Below, piece by piece: positions 54,558 to 61,725 of a stretch of 64,000 nt of DNA. This DNA is from Micromonospora trifolii (GTDB taxonomy: Bacteria; Actinomycetota; Actinomycetes; Mycobacteriales; Micromonosporaceae): assembly GCF_022229005.1 (NCBI RefSeq), contig NZ_JAKKFD010000010.1, positions 1 to 64,000 of the forward strand. The letters are read 5' to 3'. Under the pieces are notes generated by a model. The model was given only the letters and a program-made list of their open reading frames with translations, was not told where the DNA came from and did no database searches. Positions within the stretch are counted from its first letter, which is position 1, and every line of letters begins with the position of its first letter. The translations under genes were made by a program, and so were the position numbers.

Positions 54558-54599
54558 CCCGGCCCGTGGCCGCCGTTGCCGCGGCGGTCACGGGCCGGG
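54558..54599 (+). terminator. Hairpin terminator after nudC
   Basis: An 18-base stem with one mismatch (CCCGGCCCGTGGCCGCCG against its partner), loop about six bases, starting eight bases after the nudC stop. No U-tract. Confidence 0.75.
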
Positions 54600-54678
54600 A
54601 ACACGGGCCGTCGTGGTCGGCGGGTGCGAGTAACGCGGCGGGGGAGCCGGTCCGACCACGACGGACGACCTGTGAAAA

Positions 54679-54954
54679 TCAGGTGCCGGTGCGGCCCGGT
54701 CTGTGTCGGAAGGCGGGCCGCGACTCGACGAGCGGGAGGACCTTGACCCGTTGCTTGCCGGCGCGGACCGCACCGACGGTGGCCAGGGCCCGGGCCAGCA
54801 GCAGCGCGGCGTCCCGGTCCTCGGCGTGCACGATCTGCCGGCGTGGCTCGGGCGTGGTCGTCTCGTCGCGAAGTCGGTGGCCGTCCGCCCAGGCGGCGGC
54901 GATGTCCCCGTCAGCGACGGCGCGGATGTCGGTGCGAACGATCAGGAACCGCAT
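54679..54954 (-). CDS. Hypothetical protein
   Basis: 91 residues from the ATG at 54954, with GGAGA upstream. It begins MRFLIVRTDIRAVADGDIAA and continues with an alpha/beta pattern and a basic C-terminus. No family recognised. Codon use has the strong G/C third-position bias expected of a real gene here. Confidence 0.5.
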   Translation of the reverse strand: MRFLIVRTDIRAVADGDIAAAWADGHRLRDETTTPEPRRQIVHAEDRDAALLLARALATVGAVRAGKQRVKVLPLVESRPAFRHRPGRTGT

Positions 54955-55121
54955 GAGGGTCTCCGGATGAACCGCGACGGATGAGCCAGTGTGGAAGTTC
55001 CACGTACTCGAGGGCCATGTTACGCCCCGTGTTCGTCCCAGCAACTGAAACGCGCCTATCGGTTTCGAGCCTCGTCCGATTAGCCGATGGCTGCTCAGCA
55101 GGGTCGCCGGGTCGCAAAGCG

Positions 55122-55154
55122 ACGGGGCCGCCGGCAGTGCGCCGACGGCCCCGT
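55122..55154 (-). terminator. Hairpin terminator of the XRE-DUF397 operon
   Basis: ACGGGGCCGCCGGC pairs with GCCGACGGCCCCGT (13 of 14), loop five bases, 14 bases beyond the DUF397 stop. Confidence 0.7.
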
Positions 55155-55168
55155 ACCAGTCACTGAAA

Positions 55169-55408
55169 TCAGTTCAGATCGAACTGGCCCTTCTTCGCCC
55201 CGGTGATGAAACCGAGCCATCCCGTGCGGTTGAACAGCAGCACCGGGCCGCCCCGGTCCTTGCTGTCGCGCAGGGCGACCGCCGACGGGCCGGTGGCGAG
55301 TGGGGCGACCTCCACGCAGTTGGAGGTCTGGCTACGTGTGCTGGTACGCCACGGGGCGTCCGCCAACGAGTGGGCGGAGACGGACGGCGTGTTGCGGATG
55401 TCGTTCAT
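55169..55408 (-). CDS. DUF397 domain protein
   Basis: 79 residues; the DUF397 core is WRTSTRSQTSNCVEVAPLA, VALRDSKDRGGPVLLF and GWLGFITGAKKGQFD. AGGAG lies seven bases before the ATG. DUF397 proteins nearly always accompany an XRE-DUF5753 regulator, as here. In Streptomyces such pairs (BldB/WhiJ-like systems) influence development; the role here is inferred. Confidence 0.92.
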   Translation of the reverse strand: MNDIRNTPSVSAHSLADAPWRTSTRSQTSNCVEVAPLATGPSAVALRDSKDRGGPVLLFNRTGWLGFITGAKKGQFDLN

Positions 55409-55482
55409 GGTTCTGCTCCTGATGTGCAGCGATCCGATGGGACGAGTGGTGCCGCACGTCCCGACGGAGGGTCCCCCGTGGA

Positions 55483-56463
55483 TCACCGGTCCGTCAGTCG
55501 CCCTGATTCCCGGCGGCGTTGGGTCGGCGCCGTTGCCGGCCCGAACGCCACTGTGGATGGGGGCGTTGCCTCGGTCAGCCGTCCCGTCGCCTCGATCAGC
55601 CAGGAGAGGGTGTCCGAAGCGTTAAGTGCCGCCGTGCATAGCCACTCGAACACCACTTTATAGCGATTTAGCGTGATTGACTCGGTCGACATGACGTCGG
55701 TGAAGCCACCTTCGATGGCCAATGTCTCCGGATCGAGGGGATCGGCGAACCGATAGACCGAGAAGGCGGTCGGCGGAAGGTACCAATTTCCGATCTGGGT
55801 ATCCCGCGGCAGCACGTGCAGGGCCACGTTGGGCAGCAACGCCAACTCGCAGAGTTGGAGCAGTTGCTCGTGCAGCACCTCCGGCGGCCCGGCGCGACGG
55901 CCGAGAGCCGCCTCCTCCAACACGGCTGTGTAGCGGGGAGCGTGCGGTTCGCGGGTCAGCAGCGACTGGCGGGCCAGCCGGGCCTGCACCTCGGTCTCCG
56001 GCTCGTCGCCGGGCTCCGGCTCGCCCGCGCCCGCGTTCACCTGCCGGGCCGACACGATTCGCAGCTGGGCGTACCCCGGGGTTTGCAGCAGGCCCGGCAC
56101 CAGCACCGGGTTGTACTCGGAGATCTCCGCGCAGCCCGCCTCCAACTCGGCCCAACTGCGCTGTTGCTGCGTCATCACCGGGAAGTTCTTCAACCAGCCG
56201 CGCATGTCGCCGGCCTCGTTGGTGATGCCCAGCAGCTCGTCGTGCAGCGCCTGGTCGGCGCCGTAGAGGTCGAGCAGGTCGCCGACGTCCTGCGGGTCCG
56301 GTCGGCTGCGGCCGTTCTCCAAGCGGGACAGTTTGGACGCGGAGGCCCAACCGATACGCTCGATGACCTGATCGCCGGTGAGGCCAGCGGCCTCACGTAG
56401 GCGGCGCAGCTCGATGCCCAACCGGCGACGACGCAGGATCGGGCTGGGTGCGGCAGGAGGCAC
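55483..56463 (-). CDS. XRE-type regulator with DUF5753 domain
   Basis: 326 residues from a GTG with GAGG five bases upstream. N-terminal helix-turn-helix: LRRLREAAGLTGDQVIERIG, then SASKLSRLENGRSRP. DUF5753 follows: YNPVLVPGLLQTPGYAQLRI, and LPPTAFSVYRFADPLDPETL near the end. It sits 74 bases upstream of its DUF397 partner and diverges from an MFS transporter gene that it may control. Confidence 0.92.
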   Translation of the reverse strand: MPPAAPSPILRRRRLGIELRRLREAAGLTGDQVIERIGWASASKLSRLENGRSRPDPQDVGDLLDLYGADQALHDELLGITNEAGDMRGWLKNFPVMTQQQRSWAELEAGCAEISEYNPVLVPGLLQTPGYAQLRIVSARQVNAGAGEPEPGDEPETEVQARLARQSLLTREPHAPRYTAVLEEAALGRRAGPPEVLHEQLLQLCELALLPNVALHVLPRDTQIGNWYLPPTAFSVYRFADPLDPETLAIEGGFTDVMSTESITLNRYKVVFEWLCTAALNASDTLSWLIEATGRLTEATPPSTVAFGPATAPTQRRRESGRLTDR

Positions 56464-56678
56464 AGTGTCCTCTTTCCCGTCGACCGCCGCAGACGCGACG
56501 GTAACTGTATGAAATTCGCCCCCCACGGTCAGTATGGACGGCGCGACCGGTGTCGGAGGTTCCGGCGAGGGCGTGTCTTGCGAAAATCGCACCACGGGAA
56601 TGCCGGATGACGACGGACCCGCGGTCGCGGCCCGTCGACCTCGCCCATCTGGGCACGCCATCCCGCCGGAGGGACCCC

Positions 56679-58052
56679 ATGCGCACGATCCTGCGCCGAC
56701 CCGACTTCCGCCTGCTCTTCGGCGGCCTGCTGGCCAGCATGACCGCCGAGTCGATCCTGCTGCTCGCACTCGCCATCTGGGTCAAGGATCTGACTGGCTC
56801 GAACGGGTTGGCCGGCGCCACGATCTTCGCGGTCATCGCGCCGATGACGCTGGCGCCCCTGGTCGGCTGGGTCGTCGACCGCTACCCGCGCAGGCCGTTC
56901 TTCGTGGCCGCGAACGTGCTGACCGCAGCCCTGCTCGCCCCGTTGTTCACAGTGCGCGACGCGGGCGACATCTGGGTCGTCTACCTGGTGGCCGCCCTGT
57001 ACGGACTCTCGTCCATCACGCTCGGCGCGGCGCTCAGTGGGCTCATCCGCGAGATGGTGCCGGTCGAGCTGCTGGCCGACGCGAACGGCGTGCTCCAGAC
57101 AGTGCGCCAGGGGATTCGACTGGTCGGCCCGCTGGTGGGCGCGGCGCTCTACGCGGCGCTCGGCGGGTGGGTGCTGGCCGGAATCGGCATGGTCGGATTT
57201 CTGACCGCGGCGGCGGTGGTCACCGCGCTGCCCACCCCGCAACAGCTGCCACCGGCCGTACGGCTGCGGTGGCCGGCCGAGTTGGGCGCCGGCCTGCGGC
57301 ACCTGGCCGGCGAGCCGGCCCTGCGGCGGGCCCTGCTCGGCTACGGGCTCGGGTCGCTGGTGATGGGCTTCAGCGAGTCGCTCATCTTCGCCTATGTCGA
57401 CCAGGGGCTGAACCGGGATGCCGCGTTCGTGGGCGTGCTGGTCACCGTGCAGGGCGTCGGTGGGTTGCTCGGTGGGCTCTGCTCACCGACGCTCGTCCGC
57501 CGGCTCGGAGAGGTCGGCACGCTGGCCGCCGGGGTCGCGTTCTTCTCGCCGGCCGCGCTCGCGCTCGCGTACCCCGATCTGCGGCTCGGGTTCGCGGCGG
57601 TGCTGCTGGCCGGGGTGTCGCTCCCGCTGACGATGGTGGGGTTGCACACGCTGATCCAGCGCCGCACCCCGCCATCGCTGGTCGGCCGGGTGGCCGCGGC
57701 CACCCAGGCGGTGGTCAGCGGACCGCAGGCGTTCTCCATCGGGGCGGGCGCCCTGCTGGTCGGGTTCCTGGACTACCGGTTGCTGTTCGCGCTGGTCGGC
57801 GTGGCCACGCTGGCCGCCGGCAGCTACCTGTGGCGGGGTCGGCACCTGAGCGCGCCGGCCGGGGCCCGCCCGCCGACGCCGCCCACCCGCCCGACGCTCC
57901 CGGCGCCCCGCCGACCGGTCGAGGACGCCGACCGACCCGGGCTTCCGGCACCCACCGACCGTCGCCACAGTGACCCGTTCCCGAACACGACGAGCGGCCG
58001 CCCCGGCTGGGGCGGCCGCGCACCGAAAATGAACCGGCAGATCAGGCGTTGA
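56679..58052 (+). CDS. MFS transporter
   Basis: 457 residues from the ATG at 56679, which has GGAGGG five bases upstream. About 12 membrane spans, with the motif GWVVDRYPRRPFF between spans 2 and 3, as in drug exporters of the enterobactin-exporter/MFS_3 type. The last 70 residues are Pro/Thr-rich and hydrophilic. The C-terminal codons contain a terminator-like hairpin, and the stop lies 11 bases inside the convergent mycoredoxin gene, so the tail may be poorly conserved. Confidence 0.88.
   Translation: MRTILRRPDFRLLFGGLLASMTAESILLLALAIWVKDLTGSNGLAGATIFAVIAPMTLAPLVGWVVDRYPRRPFFVAANVLTAALLAPLFTVRDAGDIWVVYLVAALYGLSSITLGAALSGLIREMVPVELLADANGVLQTVRQGIRLVGPLVGAALYAALGGWVLAGIGMVGFLTAAAVVTALPTPQQLPPAVRLRWPAELGAGLRHLAGEPALRRALLGYGLGSLVMGFSESLIFAYVDQGLNRDAAFVGVLVTVQGVGGLLGGLCSPTLVRRLGEVGTLAAGVAFFSPAALALAYPDLRLGFAAVLLAGVSLPLTMVGLHTLIQRRTPPSLVGRVAAATQAVVSGPQAFSIGAGALLVGFLDYRLLFALVGVATLAAGSYLWRGRHLSAPAGARPPTPPTRPTLPAPRRPVEDADRPGLPAPTDRRHSDPFPNTTSGRPGWGGRAPKMNRQIRR
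57994..58019. terminator. Hairpin inside the end of the MFS gene
   Basis: Perfect 11-base stem GCGGCCGCCCC with loop GGCT. It lies 33 bases before the MFS stop and 23 bases beyond the mycoredoxin stop, so it can serve as terminator for mycoredoxin. Confidence 0.55.
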
Positions 58053-58284
58053 GCGTCTCCAGGTGCTGCTTCACCTGGGTGATCGAGGGATTCGTCAGGG
58101 CACTGCCGTCGGCGAAGCGCAGCGTCGGCACCGTCTGGTTACCGCCGTTGACGCTCATCACGAAATCCGCGGCCTTCGGGTCCTGCTCGATGTCGACCAC
58201 CTCGTACCCGATGCCCTCCCGGTCGAGCTGCGACTTCAGCCGGTGGCAGTAGCCGCACCAGGGGGTGGAATACATCGTCAGCAT
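58042..58284 (-). CDS. mrx1: Mycoredoxin (glutaredoxin-like)
   Basis: 80 residues with the CGYC active site at 10-13, which is the motif of mycoredoxin-1 rather than CPYC glutaredoxins, and the cis-proline loop TVPTLRF. It reduces mycothiol mixed disulfides on proteins. The start is the ATG at 58284 with GGAGG upstream. Divergent from uvrD2, as in mycobacteria (Rv3198A/Rv3198c). mshB in this window supplies the matching thiol pathway. Confidence 0.92.
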   Translation of the reverse strand: MLTMYSTPWCGYCHRLKSQLDREGIGYEVVDIEQDPKAADFVMSVNGGNQTVPTLRFADGSALTNPSITQVKQHLETLNA

Positions 58285-58376
58285 CCTCGGATCCTCCAAC
58301 TCCTCCGGCCGCGGCTTGCGGATCAAGCCGAGCCTGTTCGCTGCAACGCTGGGAGGAGCTGAGATGATTCCTGGTT

Positions 58377-60542
58377 GTGGTGGTTCACTCAGCGTCGGAA
58401 CAGGTGCTCGCCGGGCTGGACCCTGAGCAACGATCCGCCGTGACCGCACCTGCCGGCCCGGTCTGCATCCTGGCTGGCGCCGGCACCGGCAAGACCCGGG
58501 CGATCACCTCCCGAATCGCCCACCGGGCGCTCTCCGGGGAGATCTCTCCCCGGCACGTGCTCGCTGTCACCTTCACCGCCCGCGCCGCCGCCGAGATGCG
58601 ACACCGTCTCACTCTGCTCGGCGCGCAGGGTGTCCAGGCGCGGACATTTCACGCGGCGGCGCTGCGTCAGGTGCGGTACTTCGCGCCCCGGCTGTTGGCC
58701 GGCCGCGCCATGCCCGAACTGCTGGACAGCAAGGTACGACTGGTCACCCTCGCTGCCGCCCGGGTCGGCCTGCGTACCGACCGGGCCGCCGCCCGTGACC
58801 TGGCCGGCGAGATCGAGTGGGCGAAGTCGTCGCTGATCGAGCCGACGGACTACGTCGTGGCCGCGGCCCGGGCGCTGCGCGACACACCGCACGAGCCGAC
58901 CAAGGTTGCCGACGTGTTCACCGCGTACGAGCAGCTCAAGCGGTCGAACGGTGTGATCGACTTCGAGGACATGCTGCGGGCCGCGGTGTGGGGCATCGAG
59001 GAGCACCCGGACGTCGGCGAGCAGATCCGCACCCAGTACCGGCATTTCGTGGTCGACGAGTACCAGGACGTCAACCCGCTCCAGCAGCGGCTGCTGGAGG
59101 CCTGGTTGGCCGGCCGCAACGACCTGACAGTGGTCGGCGACGCCAGCCAGACGATCTACTCGTTCACCGGGGCGACCTCCGCGTACCTGGTCGACTTTCC
59201 CCGCCGGCACCGCAACGCCACGGTGGTGCGGCTGGTCCGCGACTACCGCTCCACCCCGCAGGTGGTCGGGCTGGCCAACGCGGTGATCTCGCAGGCCCGG
59301 GGCACCGAGGCGCGGTTACGGCTGGAGCTGAGCGGGCAGCGCCCACCCGGCCCCGAGCCCGACCTGCGGATCTTCACCGACGAGCCGGCCGAGGCGAACG
59401 CGGTGGCCGCGCGCTGCCGCGCGCTGATCGACGCGGGCACGCCGGCGAAGGAGATCGCCGTGCTGTTCCGGGTCAACGCGCAGTCCGAGGCGTACGAGAA
59501 GGCGCTCACCGAGGCCGCGGTGCCGTACGTCGTGCAGGGCGCGGAGCGGTTCTTCGAACGGACCGAGGTGCGCCAGGCGATGATCGCGCTGCGTGCCGCC
59601 ACCCGCTCGATCCCGGGGGAGACACCGCTGCCGGCCGCCGTCGTCGAGGCGCTCACCGCCGTCGGCTGGGCACCGGACGCGCCCCCGGCCGGCGGAGCGG
59701 CCCGCGAGCGGTGGGAGGCGCTGTCCGCGCTGGTCCAGCTCGCCGAGGAGTACGCGGCCACCCCCGAGGTGGTGCCGATCGGTGAGGCCGCCTCGGTGGA
59801 GCGCCCGGTCACCCTCACCGACTTCACCGAGGAGTTGGCGCGCCGGGCCGCCCAGCAGCACGTGCCGACGGTGGACGGCGTGACGCTGGCGTCCCTGCAC
59901 TCGGCGAAGGGGTTGGAGTGGGACGCGGTCTTCCTGGTCGGCCTCGCCGAGGGCACTTTGCCCACCACGTACGCCAAGACCGTCGAACAGGTCGAGGAGG
60001 AGCGTCGGCTGCTCTACGTCGGGATCACCCGCGCCCGGGAGTGGCTGTGGTTGTCGTACGCCGCGGCGCGCTCGCCGGGCGGACGGGCCCGGCGGCCGTC
60101 GCGGTTCCTGCCCCAGCTGGACCGCTCCGGCGGCACCGAACGGGCGACCGGGGGCACCGGTCCGGCCGGTCGTCCCGAGCGGCGGCGAACCCAGATCGTC
60201 TCCTGCCGGATCTGCGGCGCCACCCTGCTCGCCGGCCCGGACCGCAAGCTCGGCCGCTGTCCTACCTGCCCGTCCGACATAGACGATGAGCTGCACGAAC
60301 GGCTGCGCGAGTGGCGGCAGCGGGTGGCCGGGGCACAGAAGGTCCCGGCGTACGTGGTCTTCACCGACGCGACGCTCGTCGCGTTGGCCGAGCGGCGACC
60401 GGGCCGGTCGGAAGAGTTGATCGCCATCGCCGGTATCGGCCCGCGGAAGCTGGGCCTCTACGGGGAGTCGGTGCTGGCACTCGTGGCCGGTGCCGGGGTG
60501 GACGATGTCTGCCCGGAGAAAACTTTCGAAATCTCGTCGTAA
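58377..60542 (+). CDS. uvrD2: ATP-dependent DNA helicase UvrD2
   Basis: 721 residues. UvrD motor with Walker A AGAGTGKTR near 33, Walker B VVDEYQDVN near 225, YRSTPQVVGLAN and HSAKGLEWDAVFLVGL. Diagnostic extras of UvrD2 follow: a tetracysteine motif (CRICG...CPTC, residues about 608-630) and a C-terminal HRDC domain (ALAERRPGRSEELIAIAGIG). The GTG start lacks a close ribosome binding site; GGGAGGAG lies 20 bases upstream. The TAA stop is part of the AT-rich box of the whiB7 promoter. Confidence 0.95.
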   Translation: MVVHSASEQVLAGLDPEQRSAVTAPAGPVCILAGAGTGKTRAITSRIAHRALSGEISPRHVLAVTFTARAAAEMRHRLTLLGAQGVQARTFHAAALRQVRYFAPRLLAGRAMPELLDSKVRLVTLAAARVGLRTDRAAARDLAGEIEWAKSSLIEPTDYVVAAARALRDTPHEPTKVADVFTAYEQLKRSNGVIDFEDMLRAAVWGIEEHPDVGEQIRTQYRHFVVDEYQDVNPLQQRLLEAWLAGRNDLTVVGDASQTIYSFTGATSAYLVDFPRRHRNATVVRLVRDYRSTPQVVGLANAVISQARGTEARLRLELSGQRPPGPEPDLRIFTDEPAEANAVAARCRALIDAGTPAKEIAVLFRVNAQSEAYEKALTEAAVPYVVQGAERFFERTEVRQAMIALRAATRSIPGETPLPAAVVEALTAVGWAPDAPPAGGAARERWEALSALVQLAEEYAATPEVVPIGEAASVERPVTLTDFTEELARRAAQQHVPTVDGVTLASLHSAKGLEWDAVFLVGLAEGTLPTTYAKTVEQVEEERRLLYVGITRAREWLWLSYAAARSPGGRARRPSRFLPQLDRSGGTERATGGTGPAGRPERRRTQIVSCRICGATLLAGPDRKLGRCPTCPSDIDDELHERLREWRQRVAGAQKVPAYVVFTDATLVALAERRPGRSEELIAIAGIGPRKLGLYGESVLALVAGAGVDDVCPEKTFEISS

Positions 60543-60578
60543 ATTCGTTTGCCCTCGCCCCGGCGCGAGGAATAGCCT
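60541..60578 (+). promoter_or_regulatory. WhiB7-type promoter of the whiB7 transcription unit
   Basis: AT-rich AAATT (60541-60545), then three bases, then -35 TTGCCC (60549-60554), an 18-base spacer and -10 TAGCCT (60573-60578). WhiB7-activated promoters are known to carry an AT-rich box three bases upstream of the -35, bound by the WhiB7 AT-hook. The pattern predicts autoactivation and a leader of about 460 bases. Confidence 0.75.
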
Positions 60579-60663
60579 CAGAACACACCACGCGAGCGGC
60601 GCCATTCCGGCTGCTCACGGGGTCGGTCCAGTCGATACGAGGAACGTGAGGGAGGTGGGTCCC

Positions 60664-60912
60664 GTGAAGATCTTCACCTATGAGCGTCTGGCGGCGATGC
60701 CGTCTGTCTGCGCTCCGCTGTCGGCTGTCCGGGTGGCCCTCGCGGCTGCACAACCGTCGGTTCCACAGGTGCACCAGGTTCAGGCCGAGCTGATCCTGAC
60801 CGTCGCGCCCGCTGGAGTCGAGGGGACCAGTGGCTTCACGGGCAATGGCATCCGAGTCGCCAAGAAGCGCATGGATGTCCGCGGCGTTCCACCTCGAGGT
60901 AAACCGGTCTGA
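60664..60912 (+). CDS. Upstream ORF in the whiB7 leader (attenuation peptide)
   Basis: 82 codons from a GTG with GGGAGGTGG upstream, encoding VKIFTYERLAAMPSVCAPLS and onward to RGVPPRGKPV. Its last codons lie in the 5' arm of the antiterminator, so a translating ribosome reaching the stop would favour termination. It is longer than the short uORFs described for mycobacteria; the ribosome may also start at an inner codon. A function as a protein is unlikely. Confidence 0.65.
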   Translation: MKIFTYERLAAMPSVCAPLSAVRVALAAAQPSVPQVHQVQAELILTVAPAGVEGTSGFTGNGIRVAKKRMDVRGVPPRGKPV

Positions 60913-60945
60913 CCATCAGACTCCGGCTCACCTCGAGGCCGCGGA
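60878..60945 (+). promoter_or_regulatory. whiB7 antiterminator
   Basis: TCCGCGG (60878-60884) and CCTCGAGGT (60892-60900), both inside the uORF, pair with CCGCGGA (60939-60945) and ACCTCGAGG (60930-60938). This gives a 16-base-pair helix with one seven-base bulge. The 3' arm includes the complete 5' strand of the terminator stem base, so the two structures exclude each other. Confidence 0.7.
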
Positions 60946-60979
60946 ACCCGCTTACCGGGATCCGCGGCCTCAGTTTTTT
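60935..60979 (+). terminator. Attenuator terminator upstream of whiB7
   Basis: GAGGCCGCGGA pairs with TCCGCGGCCTC (60961-60971), with an inner CCCG/CGGG extension and an A-A mismatch, followed by six T at 60974-60979. It lies between the uORF stop and whiB7, 64 bases before the whiB7 start, and would end transcription before the gene. Confidence 0.9.
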
Positions 60980-61042
60980 GCCCGCCGTAAGTACGTCGGA
61001 ATGCGATCCACGAGATCGAAGTGAGAGAGAGGTGACCGGGAG

Positions 61043-61408
61043 ATGAGTCTGGCGTTGGCCCCCCTCGACATGAGCGTCGAGATGGAGGCGAACCTGCCCT
61101 GCCGGAAGTTCGACCCCGACCTGTGGTTCTCCGACTCGCCCACCGAGCTCGAACTGGCCAAGTCACTCTGCGGGGACTGCCCGCTGCGTGTCGAGTGCCT
61201 GGCCGGAGCCGTTGAGCGAGCGGAGCCGTGGGGCGTCTGGGGCGGCGAGATCTTCGAGCGTGGCGCGGTTGTCCCGCGTAAGCGGCCCCGTGGCCGTCCG
61301 CGTAAGGAGGACGTCGCCCGTGACGCCGAGCTTCGGGTCGAGGCCGAGGCGCGCCTGGCGGCCAGTGGGCTGTCCGAGGTGCGTGGCGCGGTCCGGCTGG
61401 CAGCCTGA
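61043..61408 (+). CDS. whiB7: Redox-responsive transcriptional activator WhiB7
   Basis: 121 residues. Cys20, 43, 46 and 52 hold the 4Fe-4S cluster; the turn EPWGVWGGE at 61-69 and the C-terminal AT-hook RGRPRK at 83-88 are diagnostic for WhiB7 among Wbl proteins. It binds the housekeeping sigma factor and activates intrinsic resistance to ribosome-targeting antibiotics. AGAGAGGTG precedes the ATG. Its leader has the promoter, uORF, antiterminator and terminator expected for antibiotic-induced attenuation. Confidence 0.96.
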   Translation: MSLALAPLDMSVEMEANLPCRKFDPDLWFSDSPTELELAKSLCGDCPLRVECLAGAVERAEPWGVWGGEIFERGAVVPRKRPRGRPRKEDVARDAELRVEAEARLAASGLSEVRGAVRLAA

Positions 61409-61409
61409 C

Positions 61410-61646
61410 ATGTTCCCGACCCGTTCCAACTACGCCGGTGGCACACCGGCAGTGAGTGAGAAAACGATGTTGAACGTTCCGAGTGGAGCCTTCGAGATGC
61501 AACTACTCCACGAAGCGTTGACCCGGGCTCGAATGCGCCGGCCTCAGGCCGGTCGTACCACCACGAGCACTGAGGCAACCCGATCCGCCCGTACCGTCGC
61601 CATGACCGGCCGCAACCAGGCGGCTCGCGACCTGGGCGTTCTCTAG
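61410..61646 (+). CDS. Small protein downstream of whiB7
   Basis: 78 residues from the ATG at 61410, two bases after the whiB7 stop (TGACATG), so likely translated by reinitiation; an inner ATG at 61467 would give MLNVPSGAFEMQLLHEALTR and onward. It is basic, Thr/Arg-rich and has no membrane span. No family recognised. It belongs to the whiB7 unit by position. Confidence 0.55.
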   Translation: MFPTRSNYAGGTPAVSEKTMLNVPSGAFEMQLLHEALTRARMRRPQAGRTTTSTEATRSARTVAMTGRNQAARDLGVL

Positions 61647-61660
61647 TACCACTGCACGCA

Positions 61661-61692
61661 GAAGGGCGGGTGCCGACCGGCACCCGCCCTTC
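61661..61692. terminator. Bidirectional terminator between whiB7 unit and ABC1 kinase gene
   Basis: Perfect 14-base stem GAAGGGCGGGTGCC with loop GACC, 14 bases after the small gene and 33 bases before the end of the convergent kinase gene. Confidence 0.85.
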
Positions 61693-61725
61693 CCCATGTC
61701 GTCAGGCGACCGGGCCTCGTCGTGG

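Noticed and set aside
54911..55117. A 68-codon minus-strand frame upstream of the hypothetical gene at 54679-54954
   Set aside because: Overlaps that gene in another frame, has no recognisable features and a His/Arg-rich tail typical of out-of-frame reading.
56550..56678. Extended N-terminus of the MFS transporter
   Set aside because: The extra 43 residues are hydrophilic and the ATG at 56679 has the better ribosome binding site directly before the first membrane span; the start at 56607 cannot be excluded.
58363..58380. ATG near 58364 as uvrD2 start
   Set aside because: It is out of frame with the helicase; only the GTG at 58377 fits.
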